Of a stretch of 64,000 nt of DNA, positions 27,457 through 36,553 are shown in pieces (positions within the stretch are counted from its first letter, which is position 1; every line of letters starts with the position of its first letter). The notes under the pieces were generated by a model that was not told where the DNA came from, did no database searches, and saw only the letters and a list, made by a program, of their open reading frames with translations. Source of the stretch: Saccharibacillus qingshengii (GTDB lineage: Bacteria > Bacillota > Bacilli > Paenibacillales > Paenibacillaceae); contig NZ_JAAZWC010000018.1 of the NCBI RefSeq assembly GCF_013185195.1, forward strand, positions 48,872 to 112,871, written 5' to 3'. Both the position numbers and the translations under genes were made by a program.

Positions 27457-29055
27457 TTATTGCTCGCCGCTTTGTTCGCCGCTCTGCTGCTCGCCGTGCG
27501 ATTCGCTGCGGTAAGCGGACGGCGACATCCCGACGTATTTGCGGAACTTCGAATGGAAGTAATCCGCGTTGGAATAGCCGACTCTCGCCGCCACCTGATG
27601 CACTTTCAGCCCCTGGGCCAGCAGTTCTTTCGCTTTTTCGACCCGGACTTTATCGACAAACGCGTTGAAATATTCGCCTGTGTAATTCTTGAACAGCTTG
27701 CCCAGATACCCGCTGTTGTAGCCGAACATCTCCGCCAGCAGCTCAAGCTTCAGGTTCTCGCTGTAATTCCGGCGGATAAAGTCGATCATCTGCTTCAGCA
27801 CCGTGTCTTTGTTCGCTCCGCCGAAACGGTCGACCAGTTCGCTGAGTCGCGCATGGACCTGACGCTTCAATCCGCCGTAACTCTGGGCCTGGTTCACATC
27901 CGAGAGCAGCAGGCTGTGATAGAGCTGCGCCTGTTCTCCCGCCGAAGAACCGGCGGAAGACAGTTTGCCCATCGCCAGCGACAGCGTCCTGGAGTATTCT
28001 CCGCGCACCGCCGCTTCATCCATGCGCCGGCTCACGGCCGCCTGCTCCAGCTCGGCCAGAACCTTGTCCACGGCGTCGCGGCTGCGGATATCCAGCGCAT
28101 AGTAGAGCTTGTCGCCCAACTGCGGTCCGTCTTCGGCTTCAACGACGCCTTCGGCCGATTCCGCGGCGCTGAACAGCTGCTCGTAAGCGGCACGGTCGAT
28201 GACCGAGCCGTTTTCAAAAAAGAACCGCGCATGCAGCAGATGTTCGGCTTCCCGGAAAGAGGCGGGAAGTTCCGTCAGATCCTCCACGAGTGGGCCGCAG
28301 GATGCATGAAATTCCAATTCGCCCGCCGCTTCGGCCAGTTGGGCCCGCAGCGTCTCGCCGCATTCGACATGGCTCTGGCGGACAAGCAGCAGCCCGATAT
28401 GGGAACCGGCCGAGAACAGAATACTGCCGCCCCGCTCTTCGAACGATTCTTTTAACCGCTGACGGAATACCGCATGCTGGCGCGACTCCGTTTCGACTCC
28501 GCCGTGCGCATCCAGCAGCGCAATCCGGTAAGCGGGCGCCGAAATCCCCAGCGCTTCGGCCAGCTTCGTTCGCTGCTCCCCGCCTTGCGGCTCGTCTTCG
28601 AACAGCAGCTCTTCGACCAGCTGGGCTTTGGGCAGCGACGCTTCCTGTTCGCTGCGCGCGGCCTGGGCGTCCTGCTCGCGCTGCAGCAGTTCGCGCACCC
28701 GGCGCAGCTCTTCGACCAGTTCTTCTTCGTCGACCGGCTTCAGCAGATAACCGCTGACTCCGCTGACAATCGCGCGCTTGGCATAATCGAATTCCGCATA
28801 CCCGCTCAGAATAAGGAAATGGGCCACGGAATTCTCTTTGCGTACTTTTTCGATCAGATCGAGTCCCGTCATTCCCGGCATCCGGATATCCACGATTGTC
28901 AGGTCCGGTTCGATCCGGCCGAACTTTTCCAGTCCCTCTTTGCCGTTCGACGCCGTGTCGACAATCTCAAACCCTTCGGCTTCCCAATCGACGATCGTGC
29001 GCAGACCTTCGCGAATCATCGGTTCATCGTCCACAATCAGCACTTTATACATCAT
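27457..29055 (-). CDS. YesN-type response regulator (receiver plus AraC HTH)
   Basis: A 532-aa regulator. Residues 1-120 are a CheY-like receiver with acidic pocket VDDE (9-11) and phospho-acceptor Asp56 in IVDIRMPG. A middle region of about 300 residues has no named function, and the C-terminal AraC-type double helix-turn-helix (about 425-520) contains MFGYNSGYLGKLFKNYTG and VGYSNADYFHSKFRKYVG. The start ATG overlaps the kinase stop (ATGA), with GGGAGG upstream. It should activate the downstream transporter genes in response to an external sugar sensed by the partner kinase. Confidence 0.92.
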   Translation of the reverse strand: MMYKVLIVDDEPMIREGLRTIVDWEAEGFEIVDTASNGKEGLEKFGRIEPDLTIVDIRMPGMTGLDLIEKVRKENSVAHFLILSGYAEFDYAKRAIVSGVSGYLLKPVDEEELVEELRRVRELLQREQDAQAARSEQEASLPKAQLVEELLFEDEPQGGEQRTKLAEALGISAPAYRIALLDAHGGVETESRQHAVFRQRLKESFEERGGSILFSAGSHIGLLLVRQSHVECGETLRAQLAEAAGELEFHASCGPLVEDLTELPASFREAEHLLHARFFFENGSVIDRAAYEQLFSAAESAEGVVEAEDGPQLGDKLYYALDIRSRDAVDKVLAELEQAAVSRRMDEAAVRGEYSRTLSLAMGKLSSAGSSAGEQAQLYHSLLLSDVNQAQSYGGLKRQVHARLSELVDRFGGANKDTVLKQMIDFIRRNYSENLKLELLAEMFGYNSGYLGKLFKNYTGEYFNAFVDKVRVEKAKELLAQGLKVHQVAARVGYSNADYFHSKFRKYVGMSPSAYRSESHGEQQSGEQSGEQ

Positions 29056-30875
29056 TCGTCCCTCCCGGCGGGTATCTTGAAATAAATTTGTGTTCCTTTG
29101 CCCAGCTCGCTCGAAATGCGCAGCCCGCACTCTTCCCCATAGGTCATAATCAGCCGCTGATGCACGTTGCGCAGTCCGATCCGGCTCTCTTCGCTTTCTT
29201 CTTTTTCGCGAATCGATTCTTCGACTTGTCTCAATCGCTCCGGAGTCATGCCCGCCCCGTTGTCGATCACGTCGATCAGCACTTCGTCACCGATCTTCAC
29301 GGCATGAAACGAAACGGCGCCTTCGGCTTCCTTGTTCTCCAAGCCGTGAACGATAGCGTTTTCGATCAACGGTTGTACGATTAGCGGAGGCAGCAGCACT
29401 TCAAGCGTATCCGGTTCGGCCAGCAGTTCGTAATGCAGTCTGTCCCCGTGCCGGAACTTCTGGATATCGAGATAGGAACGAACCATATCCAGCTCGTTCT
29501 TGAGCGAAGTATGGCGATTCCCCAGTTCCAGATTGCGCCGAATCAATTTGCCAAGCAGCTGGACGGCGCGCGCAATATCCTTCTCCCCTTGAATATGGGC
29601 GCGCATCCGAATCGATTCGAGCGCATTGAACAGGAAATGGGGATTGATCTGGCTGGCAAGCATTTTGAGTTTGATCTCCCGCTGCATCACTTCGAGCCGG
29701 TTGTTCGCTTCGCTCGCCTCGTAGACCTGGCTCATCAATTCCTTGATATTGGTCACCATATAATTGAACTGCTGGGACAGCTGGCCGATCTCGTCCTGTC
29801 CGTCTATCCGCGATACGGTATCGAGGTCGCCTTCCGCCACGCGGTTGAGATTGCGGTTGAGCTTGAGCAGACGCGAGCTGATCAGCCTTGAATTGAAATA
29901 AACGGCGAGCAGGGCCATCAGCAAAATAAAGACGATCAGCGCCGCTCCGATCAGGCCGATCCGGTTGGCGTCGTGCACGATACTGGCGGACGAAAAAGCA
30001 GAGACGATCGTCAGGCCGCTTTTGCTGGAGTCGGGAATAAGCGTATTGATCGAAACCCGGTAGTCGATCCCGTCGATCGCCCGCTCGAATGTCCGCTCCT
30101 GCTCTTTGTCGCCGACGGCCACCTCAAAGCCCATATCGCCAAGCGTGCGTCCGACCGACGAACGGTCTTTGGCCGCGACGATATAACCGTCTTCGTCGGC
30201 GACCATCGTATCGAACGGTTCCTGACTGAGCAGGGAGTTCAAATAGTTCGTATCGACCTGGATCACCAGTACGCTTCGTTTGCCCGTAGTCGAAAAAAAG
30301 ATCTGCCGGACCAGGCTCAGCTGCTTCACGACGGGAGCCGTCGGGTCGTTCATATCGTCGATATACATCCAATAGATCGTCCGTTCCTTCATGGCCCGTT
30401 CATACCAGCCGGCGGCGCGGATCTCGCTGTTGGCGTTCATGAACTGCAGGTTGTCCAGCAGCGTCGGATTATCGGTGAACAGCTGGATGCCCCGAATTTC
30501 GCTGTAAGCGCGCACGTAATCGGTAAAATCGGTATACCCGCGGTAGGCATTGACCAATTCGATCGGATCTTCTTCCGAATACATGGTGGTTGCCACACGC
30601 TCCATGTCGCGGTCCAGCAGCAGTTGATTCGAGACGCTGATCGGCACGTTGAGCTGGTTCTCGATCTGCGTCTTGATCCGCTGCACGTTGTTCTCGGTCT
30701 GCTCCGTGGCCTTCGCCAGAGCGTCCTGCCTGAAATATTGAATCACGATGAACCCGACGATCAGCACCGGAATCATGACAACGATTACATAAAAAAAGAT
30801 CAACTTGTTGCGTATTTTCATATCGTTCAGCCATCGGACAAAAGGTTGGGTCAATCTTCTCATCACGTATTTCAT
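29052..30875 (-). CDS. YesM-type sensor histidine kinase
   Basis: A membrane kinase of about 607 aa. A first membrane segment (about 24-46) and a second (about 305-327) flank an extracellular sensor domain; a HAMP domain follows, then a His_kinase domain with the phospho-acceptor His in NPHFLFNALESIRM, and an HATPase domain with PLIENAIVHG. It is the partner of the response regulator that overlaps its stop codon. Start choice is uncertain: ATG at 30875 abuts a GGGGG, and the ATG at 30863 is an alternative. The frame remains open 54 codons upstream without a ribosome binding site. Confidence 0.9.
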   Translation of the reverse strand: MKYVMRRLTQPFVRWLNDMKIRNKLIFFYVIVVMIPVLIVGFIVIQYFRQDALAKATEQTENNVQRIKTQIENQLNVPISVSNQLLLDRDMERVATTMYSEEDPIELVNAYRGYTDFTDYVRAYSEIRGIQLFTDNPTLLDNLQFMNANSEIRAAGWYERAMKERTIYWMYIDDMNDPTAPVVKQLSLVRQIFFSTTGKRSVLVIQVDTNYLNSLLSQEPFDTMVADEDGYIVAAKDRSSVGRTLGDMGFEVAVGDKEQERTFERAIDGIDYRVSINTLIPDSSKSGLTIVSAFSSASIVHDANRIGLIGAALIVFILLMALLAVYFNSRLISSRLLKLNRNLNRVAEGDLDTVSRIDGQDEIGQLSQQFNYMVTNIKELMSQVYEASEANNRLEVMQREIKLKMLASQINPHFLFNALESIRMRAHIQGEKDIARAVQLLGKLIRRNLELGNRHTSLKNELDMVRSYLDIQKFRHGDRLHYELLAEPDTLEVLLPPLIVQPLIENAIVHGLENKEAEGAVSFHAVKIGDEVLIDVIDNGAGMTPERLRQVEESIREKEESEESRIGLRNVHQRLIMTYGEECGLRISSELGKGTQIYFKIPAGRDE

Positions 30876-31127
30876 CCCCCGTGCATCCCGCGATTCGTTA
30901 TGTCGTTCTTCTTGTCGGCCGCCATGCGGCCTTTCTTCATCATACCACAGAAAGAAGCCGCTGTTCATCCGCGCTCCCGGCCTCATTTTCATCCGTTGCG
31001 AATTTGGGAAAAGCAGACTATACTGACAACAGTGCAAAGCTGCGGCGCGCCCCGTCTACCGAAGGCCGAAGGAACTTTTGAAGCCCGGTTGGACGAAGGT
31101 CCGTGCCGTTTGTTCTAAGGAGGGTAT

Positions 31128-32087
31128 ATGCATTATTTAGCCGCTTTTTTGCTGTCGCTGGCCGTGGCCCTGATCCTGATTCCCGTTCTTCGCAAATGGG
31201 CCGTGCAGCTTGATTTCGTCGATAAGCCGCGTCCGGACAATGAACGCAAACTTCACCGCGAACCGATTCCGCTTATGGCGGGTATTGCATTGTTTGTCGG
31301 TTTCGCCGTCACTTACATACTGTTCAGCGATATGAGCGGCCTCGAATCGGCCGCCGTACTCGGCGGTTCGCTGCTGATTCTGCTGATCGGTCTCGTCGAC
31401 GACTGGTACAAGGTCAGCCGCCGCGAATTCCCGGCTCTGCCGAAGCTGATCGTGCAGCTCCTGGCTGCTCTGATCGTTTACCTGGCGGGCATCCGCTTCT
31501 CGGGATTCTCCAATCCGTTTACGGACAGCTACGTGGTGCTGCCGGAATGGCTGCAGCTCGTATTGACCCTGCTCTGGATCTTCGGTGTCACGACCGTCAT
31601 CAACTTTACCGACGGCCTGGACGGGCTCGCCGGAAGTCTCGCGACCATCTCCGCAGGCACGCTGTTTGTGGTTGCGATTGCCCAGCAGCAGAGCAACTCG
31701 GCGATCATGGCGATCAGCCTGGTCGGTGTAGGCCTCGCGTATCTGAAATACAACAAACCGCCTGCCAAAGTCTATATGGGCGACTCCGGAGCGACGTTCC
31801 TCGGTTTCATTCTGGCGATCATCGCTTTGGACGGCGCCTTCAAACAGGCGACGCTGCTGTCGCTGCTCGTACCGATTCTTGCGCTTGGCGTACCGATCTT
31901 CGACAATATCTTTGTCGTGCTCAAGAGACTCAAGAACGGTCAGAAAATCTACGAAGCCGATGCCTCGCAGATTCATTACCGGCTGCTGTCGAGCGGCATG
32001 AATCCGAAGCAGGTGCTGTTCGTGCTCTGCCTGGTCAGTGTCTGTCTCAGTTTGTCTTCGATCATTCTGATCCTGCTGCCGTTTTGA
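31128..32087 (+). CDS. Undecaprenyl-phosphate N-acetylglucosaminyl-1-phosphate transferase-like (MraY/TagO family)
   Basis: A 319-aa membrane protein with about ten helices. Family motifs are present: PRPDNERKLHREPIPLMAG, the Asp-rich GLVDDWYKVSR, NFTDGLDGLAGS and VYMGDSGATFLGF. These enzymes attach a phosphosugar to undecaprenyl phosphate on the cytoplasmic face, the first step of teichoic acid or other wall polymers. AAGGAGG precedes the start. The gene stands alone between the divergent sensor kinase gene and a strong terminator, so the polymer cannot be inferred from neighbours. Confidence 0.88.
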   Translation: MHYLAAFLLSLAVALILIPVLRKWAVQLDFVDKPRPDNERKLHREPIPLMAGIALFVGFAVTYILFSDMSGLESAAVLGGSLLILLIGLVDDWYKVSRREFPALPKLIVQLLAALIVYLAGIRFSGFSNPFTDSYVVLPEWLQLVLTLLWIFGVTTVINFTDGLDGLAGSLATISAGTLFVVAIAQQQSNSAIMAISLVGVGLAYLKYNKPPAKVYMGDSGATFLGFILAIIALDGAFKQATLLSLLVPILALGVPIFDNIFVVLKRLKNGQKIYEADASQIHYRLLSSGMNPKQVLFVLCLVSVCLSLSSIILILLPF

Positions 32088-32110
32088 CCGACAGTTTCTC
32101 GTCTGCCGTA

Positions 32111-32163
32111 CGCAAAAAGACCCCCGTACCCGATCTGTAGAATCGGTACGGGGGTCTTTTTGC
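32111..32163. terminator. Strong bidirectional terminator
   Basis: A near-perfect ~23-bp inverted repeat (CGCAAAAAGACCCCCGTACC ... and its complement) with a 7-nt loop, T-rich in both directions, between convergent genes. Confidence 0.93.
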
Positions 32164-32201
32164 GGCATCATCCGGTTCGGAAGCCGTGCACCGGGCAGGA
32201 T

Positions 32202-32714
32202 TCACTTCCGGTTCATCCGGTAATGAAGAAGCACCTGCGGTCCCACGGGACCTTCCTTGCGGTGGCCGCGGTCCTCGAATCCGGCCTGCTCATAAACGCG
32301 CATAGCCGCCTGGTTGTGCTGATTGAGAACCAATACGATTTCGTTCATGTCGGGGAAGTAATCGCTGACGAACTTGGGCAGCATGCCCATCGCCAGCTTT
32401 GCATACCCTTTGCCCTGATCGGGAAGATTGACCGACAGCGAACGCACAAGCATGGCCCGCGGCGATTCCGTGACGCTCCGGATTCGGTCTCCCCGGTGAA
32501 GCACGAAAAAACCGACAGGTTTCTTATCCGCCAGAATCACGATGGGGTGGCGGTCCCGGTCTTCCCTGCACAACTGGATAGCCCTAACCGGCAGTGCCGT
32601 ATGTTTCTCCTGCTCCGCGGATACCTGATAGTCTTCGAACAGAGCTTTTTCATATTCCGGACGGAAAAACTTCAGCTCCACCTTGGGTTCCGTTCCCTGG
32701 GGCGTACTGCTCAT
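32202..32714 (-). CDS. GNAT-family N-acetyltransferase
   Basis: A 170-aa GNAT protein. The acetyl-CoA-binding region is visible as MLVRSLSVNLPDQGKGYAKLAM (Q/R-x-x-G-x-G/A pattern), followed by the beta-strand/helix EIVLVLNQHNQAAMRVYEQAGFEDRG. It resembles RimI/spermine-acetyltransferase-like proteins. GGAGG precedes the start. Substrate unknown; it may modify a small amine or a protein N-terminus. Confidence 0.83.
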   Translation of the reverse strand: MSSTPQGTEPKVELKFFRPEYEKALFEDYQVSAEQEKHTALPVRAIQLCREDRDRHPIVILADKKPVGFFVLHRGDRIRSVTESPRAMLVRSLSVNLPDQGKGYAKLAMGMLPKFVSDYFPDMNEIVLVLNQHNQAAMRVYEQAGFEDRGHRKEGPVGPQVLLHYRMNRK

Positions 32715-32840
32715 CTTGCGTTCCTCCTGTCTTCCCTCCCGACCACCGCTGCGTCGGAAGTCGTATGAAGATGACGTCGTTACTCTACTATATAAACGCG
32801 AATATTCCTTCTCTAATCGCCGTTCGCCCGAATCGGCCGA

Positions 32841-33035
32841 TCACTCGACGATCTGCTGAACCCGGCCTACCTGGCCGTCCTGCAGGCGAACCTTGATTCC
32901 ATGGGGATGCGTGGCCGAATTGGTGAGGAGATCCTTGACGACTCCGCGGGTCAGCGCACCGGTCCGCTGGTCTTTTTTGAGTACGATGTCGACCGTAAGA
33001 CCCGGCCGAATATTGGAGCGGTTTTTTCCGTTCAT
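32841..33035 (-). CDS. ywbE: YwbE family protein
   Basis: A 64-aa protein whose sequence (NIRPGLTVDIVLKKDQRTG, THPHGIKVRLQDGQVGRVQ) matches the small conserved YwbE family of unknown function; the fold is probably a small beta-barrel. AAGGAGA 8 nt upstream fixes the start at 33035. It is monocistronic between a GNAT gene and the zinc importer genes. Confidence 0.9.
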   Translation of the reverse strand: MNGKNRSNIRPGLTVDIVLKKDQRTGALTRGVVKDLLTNSATHPHGIKVRLQDGQVGRVQQIVE

Positions 33036-33101
33036 GACATTCTCTCCTTCTGGTTTGGCTTTCCTTATCATAACATAGAGGCCTCCTTGGCGGGAAAAAC
33101 G

Positions 33102-33133
33102 AAAAAAGCCGCCCCTCGATCGGGCGAGCGGCG
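33102..33133 (-). terminator. Rho-independent terminator after znuA
   Basis: Minus strand GC-rich stem (GCCGCTCGCCC ... GGGGCGGC) followed by TTTTTTCG, about 70 nt after the znuA stop. Confidence 0.7.
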
Positions 33134-33203
33134 GCAGCTATGCACGGCATCAGGAAGAAAGAGATCCGTCCGCTTTTTCTCGGAAGGACCCCCGCCTGCG
33201 AAC

Positions 33204-34304
33204 TTATTGGTTCAAAGCGGTCCGGAGCGCTTCTAGATTCGCACGCATGACCGACAAGTAATCGTCGCCGGCGGCCATCTCTTCTTCGGTCAATCCTTCA
33301 AGCGGATTCAGTACGGAAGTTTCCGCGCCGACTTCCGAAGCGATCGTCTCGGCCACTTTCGACGAAACCAAAGTCTCGAAGAAGATCGTCTTGACGTCAT
33401 GCTCTTTGGCGAATTCGACTACTTCCGACATTTCTCCGGCTGCCGGTTCCTGATCGGGCGACAAGCCCGCGATCGGAACCTGGGTCAGTCCGTAATCCCG
33501 TGCCAAATAGCCGAACGCGGCATGCTGTGTAATGAAATCGGTCCGCTTGGTGCCGGACAGCCCTTCCTTGAACTCGCTGTCCAGCGCTTCCAGCTTCGCC
33601 GCGTAAGCGTCCGCATTGCTCTTATACTGATCGGCGTGATCCAGATCGGCTTTTGCGAACGCCGCCTCAATCGCGCGGACTTCCTGCACGGCCAGACGCG
33701 GAGACAGCCAGACATGGGGATCCAGTCCTCCATGGTCGTGGGCTTCTTCGGACTCGCCTTCATGGGCATGGTCATGTTCCTCTTCCGCAGCGGCGTCGTG
33801 ATCATGTCCTTCTTCCGCAGTATCCGCTTCTTCATGGCCGTGGTCGTGTCCGTCTTCTTCAGAGGCTTCCATCTTATCGATATCCTTGCTCGCTTCAACC
33901 GCCAGCAGCTCGGTGTTCGAAGTGGCGCCCAGCACCTGTTCGACCCAACTCTCCATGCCCGAACCGTTATAGACGAGCATATCGGCTTCTTGGATTCTCG
34001 CGATATCCTGAGGGGTCGGCTCCCAGTCGTGCGGCTCCGTTCCCGACGGCACGAGCAGTTTCACATCCGCCAGATCGCCGCCGACCTGACGCGCGAACTC
34101 GTACATCGGATAGAAGCTGGCTTCGACTTGCAGTTTGTCCGCCGGTGCCTGCTCCGCGGAAGTGCCGGCAGCGGACGAACCTTCGGCTGCCGTGCCCGAT
34201 TTTTGCGGAGCCGCCGCGTTCGACCCGCAGCCTCCCAGGATCAGCATGAGGCTGAGCAGGGAAGCTCCGGCCGTATAGGTCATCGTTCCGTATTTTCTTT
34301 TCAT
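33204..34304 (-). CDS. znuA: Zinc ABC transporter substrate-binding lipoprotein
   Basis: A 366-aa lipoprotein of the cluster A-I metal-binding family. The lipobox LILGGC is near residue 26. A long acidic His-rich loop (about 145-205; DGHDHGHEEAD, GHDHDAAAEEEHDHAHEG) is the hallmark of zinc rather than manganese binding. Likely ligands are His in GTEPHDWEP, His in GLDPHVWL, His in TQHAAFGYLA and an acidic residue near DQEPAAGEM. The start is set by AAGGAGA. It is the last gene of znuC-znuB-znuA, under the Zur box at 35924. Confidence 0.94.
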   Translation of the reverse strand: MKRKYGTMTYTAGASLLSLMLILGGCGSNAAAPQKSGTAAEGSSAAGTSAEQAPADKLQVEASFYPMYEFARQVGGDLADVKLLVPSGTEPHDWEPTPQDIARIQEADMLVYNGSGMESWVEQVLGATSNTELLAVEASKDIDKMEASEEDGHDHGHEEADTAEEGHDHDAAAEEEHDHAHEGESEEAHDHGGLDPHVWLSPRLAVQEVRAIEAAFAKADLDHADQYKSNADAYAAKLEALDSEFKEGLSGTKRTDFITQHAAFGYLARDYGLTQVPIAGLSPDQEPAAGEMSEVVEFAKEHDVKTIFFETLVSSKVAETIASEVGAETSVLNPLEGLTEEEMAAGDDYLSVMRANLEALRTALNQ

Positions 34305-34317
34305 CTGTGTCTCTCCT

Positions 34318-35190
34318 TCATATCGCTTGTTTGATTTCGCCGCGCTGCTTTTTGTTCCTGCCGGTGCCGGATTTGCCATGCCGGTGCCTGCTTATCCAGA
34401 GTCCCGCTTTGCGCAGGGCCATGCCGAGCAGCAGGAAGAGCAGCAGAATCAGCGCGATCGTGCCTCCCGGCGGTGTGTTTTCCGTATACGAAAGAGCCAG
34501 ACCGCTGAATATGCCTGTAAGGCCGACAATGACCGCGATCACGATCGCCGAGAAGAATCCTCCCGCAATCCGCAGGGCCAGCGCCGCCGGGAGTACCAGC
34601 AGCGCCGATACCAGCAGGACGCCCACGATCGGCATGGCCGCGGCGACCGTCATCCCGGTCAGTACCGAAAAAGCGGTCGACAGCGCACGCACGCGCACGC
34701 CGCTGATCCCGGCCGCTTCCTCGTCGAACGTCAAATCGTACAGCGGACGGCGGAATACCATGAAGAACAGCAGGCCGACCGCGGATGCGCCGCCGATCAG
34801 CCACAGCTGCGTCTCGCTGACAGCTACGATCGAACCGAACAAATAAGCATTGAAACTTTGCGAGAGCGTGCGGCCGAAGCTCATCAGCACGACAGCCAGC
34901 GCAAGGCCGCCCGTCATCATAATGGCAACCGGCACTTCCGCGTAGGTTCGGTACATCCCGCGCAGACGCTCGATCAGCAGCGCCGCCACGACGGCTGCCG
35001 CGAACCCTCCGAGCGAGGGGTTTACGCCCAGCAGCGAACCCGCCGCAACACCCGCCAGCGATACATGCGACAGCGTGTCGGCCATCAAGACCTGCCGGCG
35101 CAGCATCAGATATACGCCCAGAATTGGCGCAATCAATCCGATCAGCGCTCCCGCCAGAAATGCGCGCTGCATAAATTCGTAAGCCAGCAT
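34318..35190 (-). CDS. znuB: Zinc ABC transporter permease
   Basis: A 290-aa ABC-3 family permease with about eight membrane helices. The coupling region LMLRRQVLMADTLSHVSLAGVAAG is characteristic. A Lys/His/Arg-rich cytoplasmic tail follows the last helix. It begins 5 bp after znuC and ends 13 bp before znuA, so the three genes form one operon. Confidence 0.93.
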   Translation of the reverse strand: MLAYEFMQRAFLAGALIGLIAPILGVYLMLRRQVLMADTLSHVSLAGVAAGSLLGVNPSLGGFAAAVVAALLIERLRGMYRTYAEVPVAIMMTGGLALAVVLMSFGRTLSQSFNAYLFGSIVAVSETQLWLIGGASAVGLLFFMVFRRPLYDLTFDEEAAGISGVRVRALSTAFSVLTGMTVAAAMPIVGVLLVSALLVLPAALALRIAGGFFSAIVIAVIVGLTGIFSGLALSYTENTPPGGTIALILLLFLLLGMALRKAGLWISRHRHGKSGTGRNKKQRGEIKQAI

Positions 35191-35195
35191 AACCG

Positions 35196-35909
35196 TTACC
35201 CCATTTCCCAGCGGTCTCCGTGCGCCGCTTCGCTTCTTTGCTCGGAGGTCCGAACCGATTCGGTCTCGAAGCGTTCAAGCGTAACCACACGATCCAGAAA
35301 ACGGCCCGCTTCTTCCAGGCTGTGCGTGACCATGACCACCGTTACGCCGTGATGCTGCGCCTGATGCCGCATCAAACGGTACAGGGCCGTCCGGCTCTTC
35401 ACATCCATCCCCGTCGTCGGCTCGTCCAGAATCATCACGTTGGGACATTGAACAAGCGCTCTGGCGATGCATACCCGCTGCTTCTGTCCGCCCGACAGCT
35501 CGCCGATCCGGCGGCGTCTGAGTTCCCACATGCCGACCTGTTCCAGACTGTTGCGGACGCGCCGTTCTTCTTCGGCACCCCGTCGGCGAAACAGACCCAG
35601 TCCCGAATGGCATCCCGAGCGCACCAGCTCGATCACTCGGCTGGGAAATCCGGAATTGAATGCCGAAGCGTTCTGCGAGACGTAACCGATCACCGGTTTT
35701 TCCCCGCCGAACGCTTCGTGATTCAATTCGACGGTTCCGCTCCAAGGCTTCAGCAGCCCCAGCAGAATTTTCAGTACCGTCGTCTTGGCCGTGCCGTTGG
35801 CACCGACGATTCCCAGAAACTCGCCTTTGCGCACTTCCAGCGATACTCCGTTGACGACAGGTTTATCGTCATAACCGAATACGACATTGTGCATGGAAGA
35901 TAAGATCAT
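35196..35909 (-). CDS. znuC: Zinc ABC transporter ATP-binding protein
   Basis: A 237-aa ABC ATPase: Walker A GANGTAKTT (Ala in place of the usual Gly before Lys, which I recall as common in Firmicute zinc transporters), ABC signature LSGGQKQR, Walker B VMILDEP and switch His in VMVTHSLEE. It energises the ZnuB channel. The start at 35909 is chosen because the next upstream ATG (35933) lies inside the Zur operator, has no ribosome binding site and would extend the protein into regulatory DNA. Confidence 0.92.
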   Translation of the reverse strand: MILSSMHNVVFGYDDKPVVNGVSLEVRKGEFLGIVGANGTAKTTVLKILLGLLKPWSGTVELNHEAFGGEKPVIGYVSQNASAFNSGFPSRVIELVRSGCHSGLGLFRRRGAEEERRVRNSLEQVGMWELRRRRIGELSGGQKQRVCIARALVQCPNVMILDEPTTGMDVKSRTALYRLMRHQAQHHGVTVVMVTHSLEEAGRFLDRVVTLERFETESVRTSEQRSEAAHGDRWEMG

Positions 35910-35923
35910 ACCGGTCACCCCTT

Positions 35924-35938
35924 GCGTAATCATTACGA
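35924..35938 (-). promoter_or_regulatory. Zur box upstream of znuCBA
   Basis: GCGTAAT-C-ATTACGA is a 7-1-7 palindrome matching the Bacillus Zur operator (TCGTAATnATTACGA) with one mismatch, 15 bp upstream of the znuC start. Confidence 0.85.
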
Positions 35939-35940
35939 TT

Positions 35941-35970
35941 TAAAAAGAGGCAAAAAAATTTGCCTCTTCT
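35941..35970 (-). terminator. Rho-independent terminator after the L33 gene
   Basis: Perfect AAGAGGCAAA / TTTGCCTCTT stem with a 4-nt loop, T-rich on the minus strand; it separates rpmG from the znuC operator. Confidence 0.8.
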
Positions 35971-35992
35971 TTTTGCTTCTTTTTTTGCCTGC

Positions 35993-36142
35993 TTATCGCG
36001 TTTCCCGATGGATCGTATATTTTTTCAGACGCGGAGAATACTTTTTCAATTCCAGGCGTTCGGGATTATTTCTTTTGTTCTTCGTAGTCGTGTAATTGCG
36101 ATCCCCGCACTCCGTGCAGGCCAAAGTAATGATGACTCTCAT
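35993..36142 (-). CDS. rpmG: 50S ribosomal protein L33, zinc-independent type paralogue
   Basis: A 49-aa L33 ([17 protein letters not shown] ... [19 protein letters not shown]). The second CxxC pair of the zinc form is replaced by YSPRLKK as in C-minus L33, yet the first pair, CTEC, is still intact. Under zinc starvation such paralogues replace the zinc-binding copy in the ribosome and free zinc. GGAGG lies 9 nt upstream of the ATG. A Zur box at 36163-36177 sits directly upstream, between this gene and rpsN. Confidence 0.93.
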   Translation of the reverse strand: MRVIITLACTECGDRNYTTTKNKRNNPERLELKKYSPRLKKYTIHRETR

Positions 36143-36162
36143 GATTGGAACCCTCCTATATT

Positions 36163-36177
36163 TCGTAATCGTTACGA
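36163..36177 (-). promoter_or_regulatory. Zur box upstream of rpmG
   Basis: TCGTAAT-C-GTTACGA, a 7-1-7 palindrome with one mismatch to the Zur consensus, 20 bp upstream of the L33 start. Confidence 0.88.
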
Positions 36178-36229
36178 ATAAAACAAAGTATAACGAAGTC
36201 TCGAATTCCTGTCAATCCGGACTGCGGAT

Positions 36230-36499
36230 TTACCAGCTCGCCTTTTTCACGCCCGGAATCTGTCCTTTGTGGGCAAGCTCGCGGAACATGATCCGGGAAA
36301 CTTTGAACTTGCGCAGGTAGGCACGGGGACGACCCGTAATTTCGCAGCGGCTTTTAAGACGGGTCGGCGACGAATCGCGCGGCAGCTTTTGCAGAGCGGC
36401 ATAATCGCCTTTTTCTTTCAATTCGCGGCGCAGATCGGCATATTTCGCTACCATCGCCTCACGCTGCCGTTGACGTACCACTTTGGACTTTTTGGCCAT
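36230..36499 (-). CDS. rpsN: 30S ribosomal protein S14, zinc-independent paralogue
   Basis: An 89-aa long-form S14 with a single Cys, so without the two CxxC motifs of the 61-aa zinc form. The core [37 protein letters not shown] is intact. It replaces zinc-containing S14 when zinc is scarce. It lies 54 bp after the CobW-family gene in the same direction and probably shares that gene's Zur-controlled transcript. Confidence 0.95.
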   Translation of the reverse strand: MAKKSKVVRQRQREAMVAKYADLRRELKEKGDYAALQKLPRDSSPTRLKSRCEITGRPRAYLRKFKVSRIMFRELAHKGQIPGVKKASW

Positions 36500-36553
36500 T
36501 TCAATCTCTCCTTTGTGATCAAAAATAAAATTCCGATCTCTCTCGCTGCCGAA

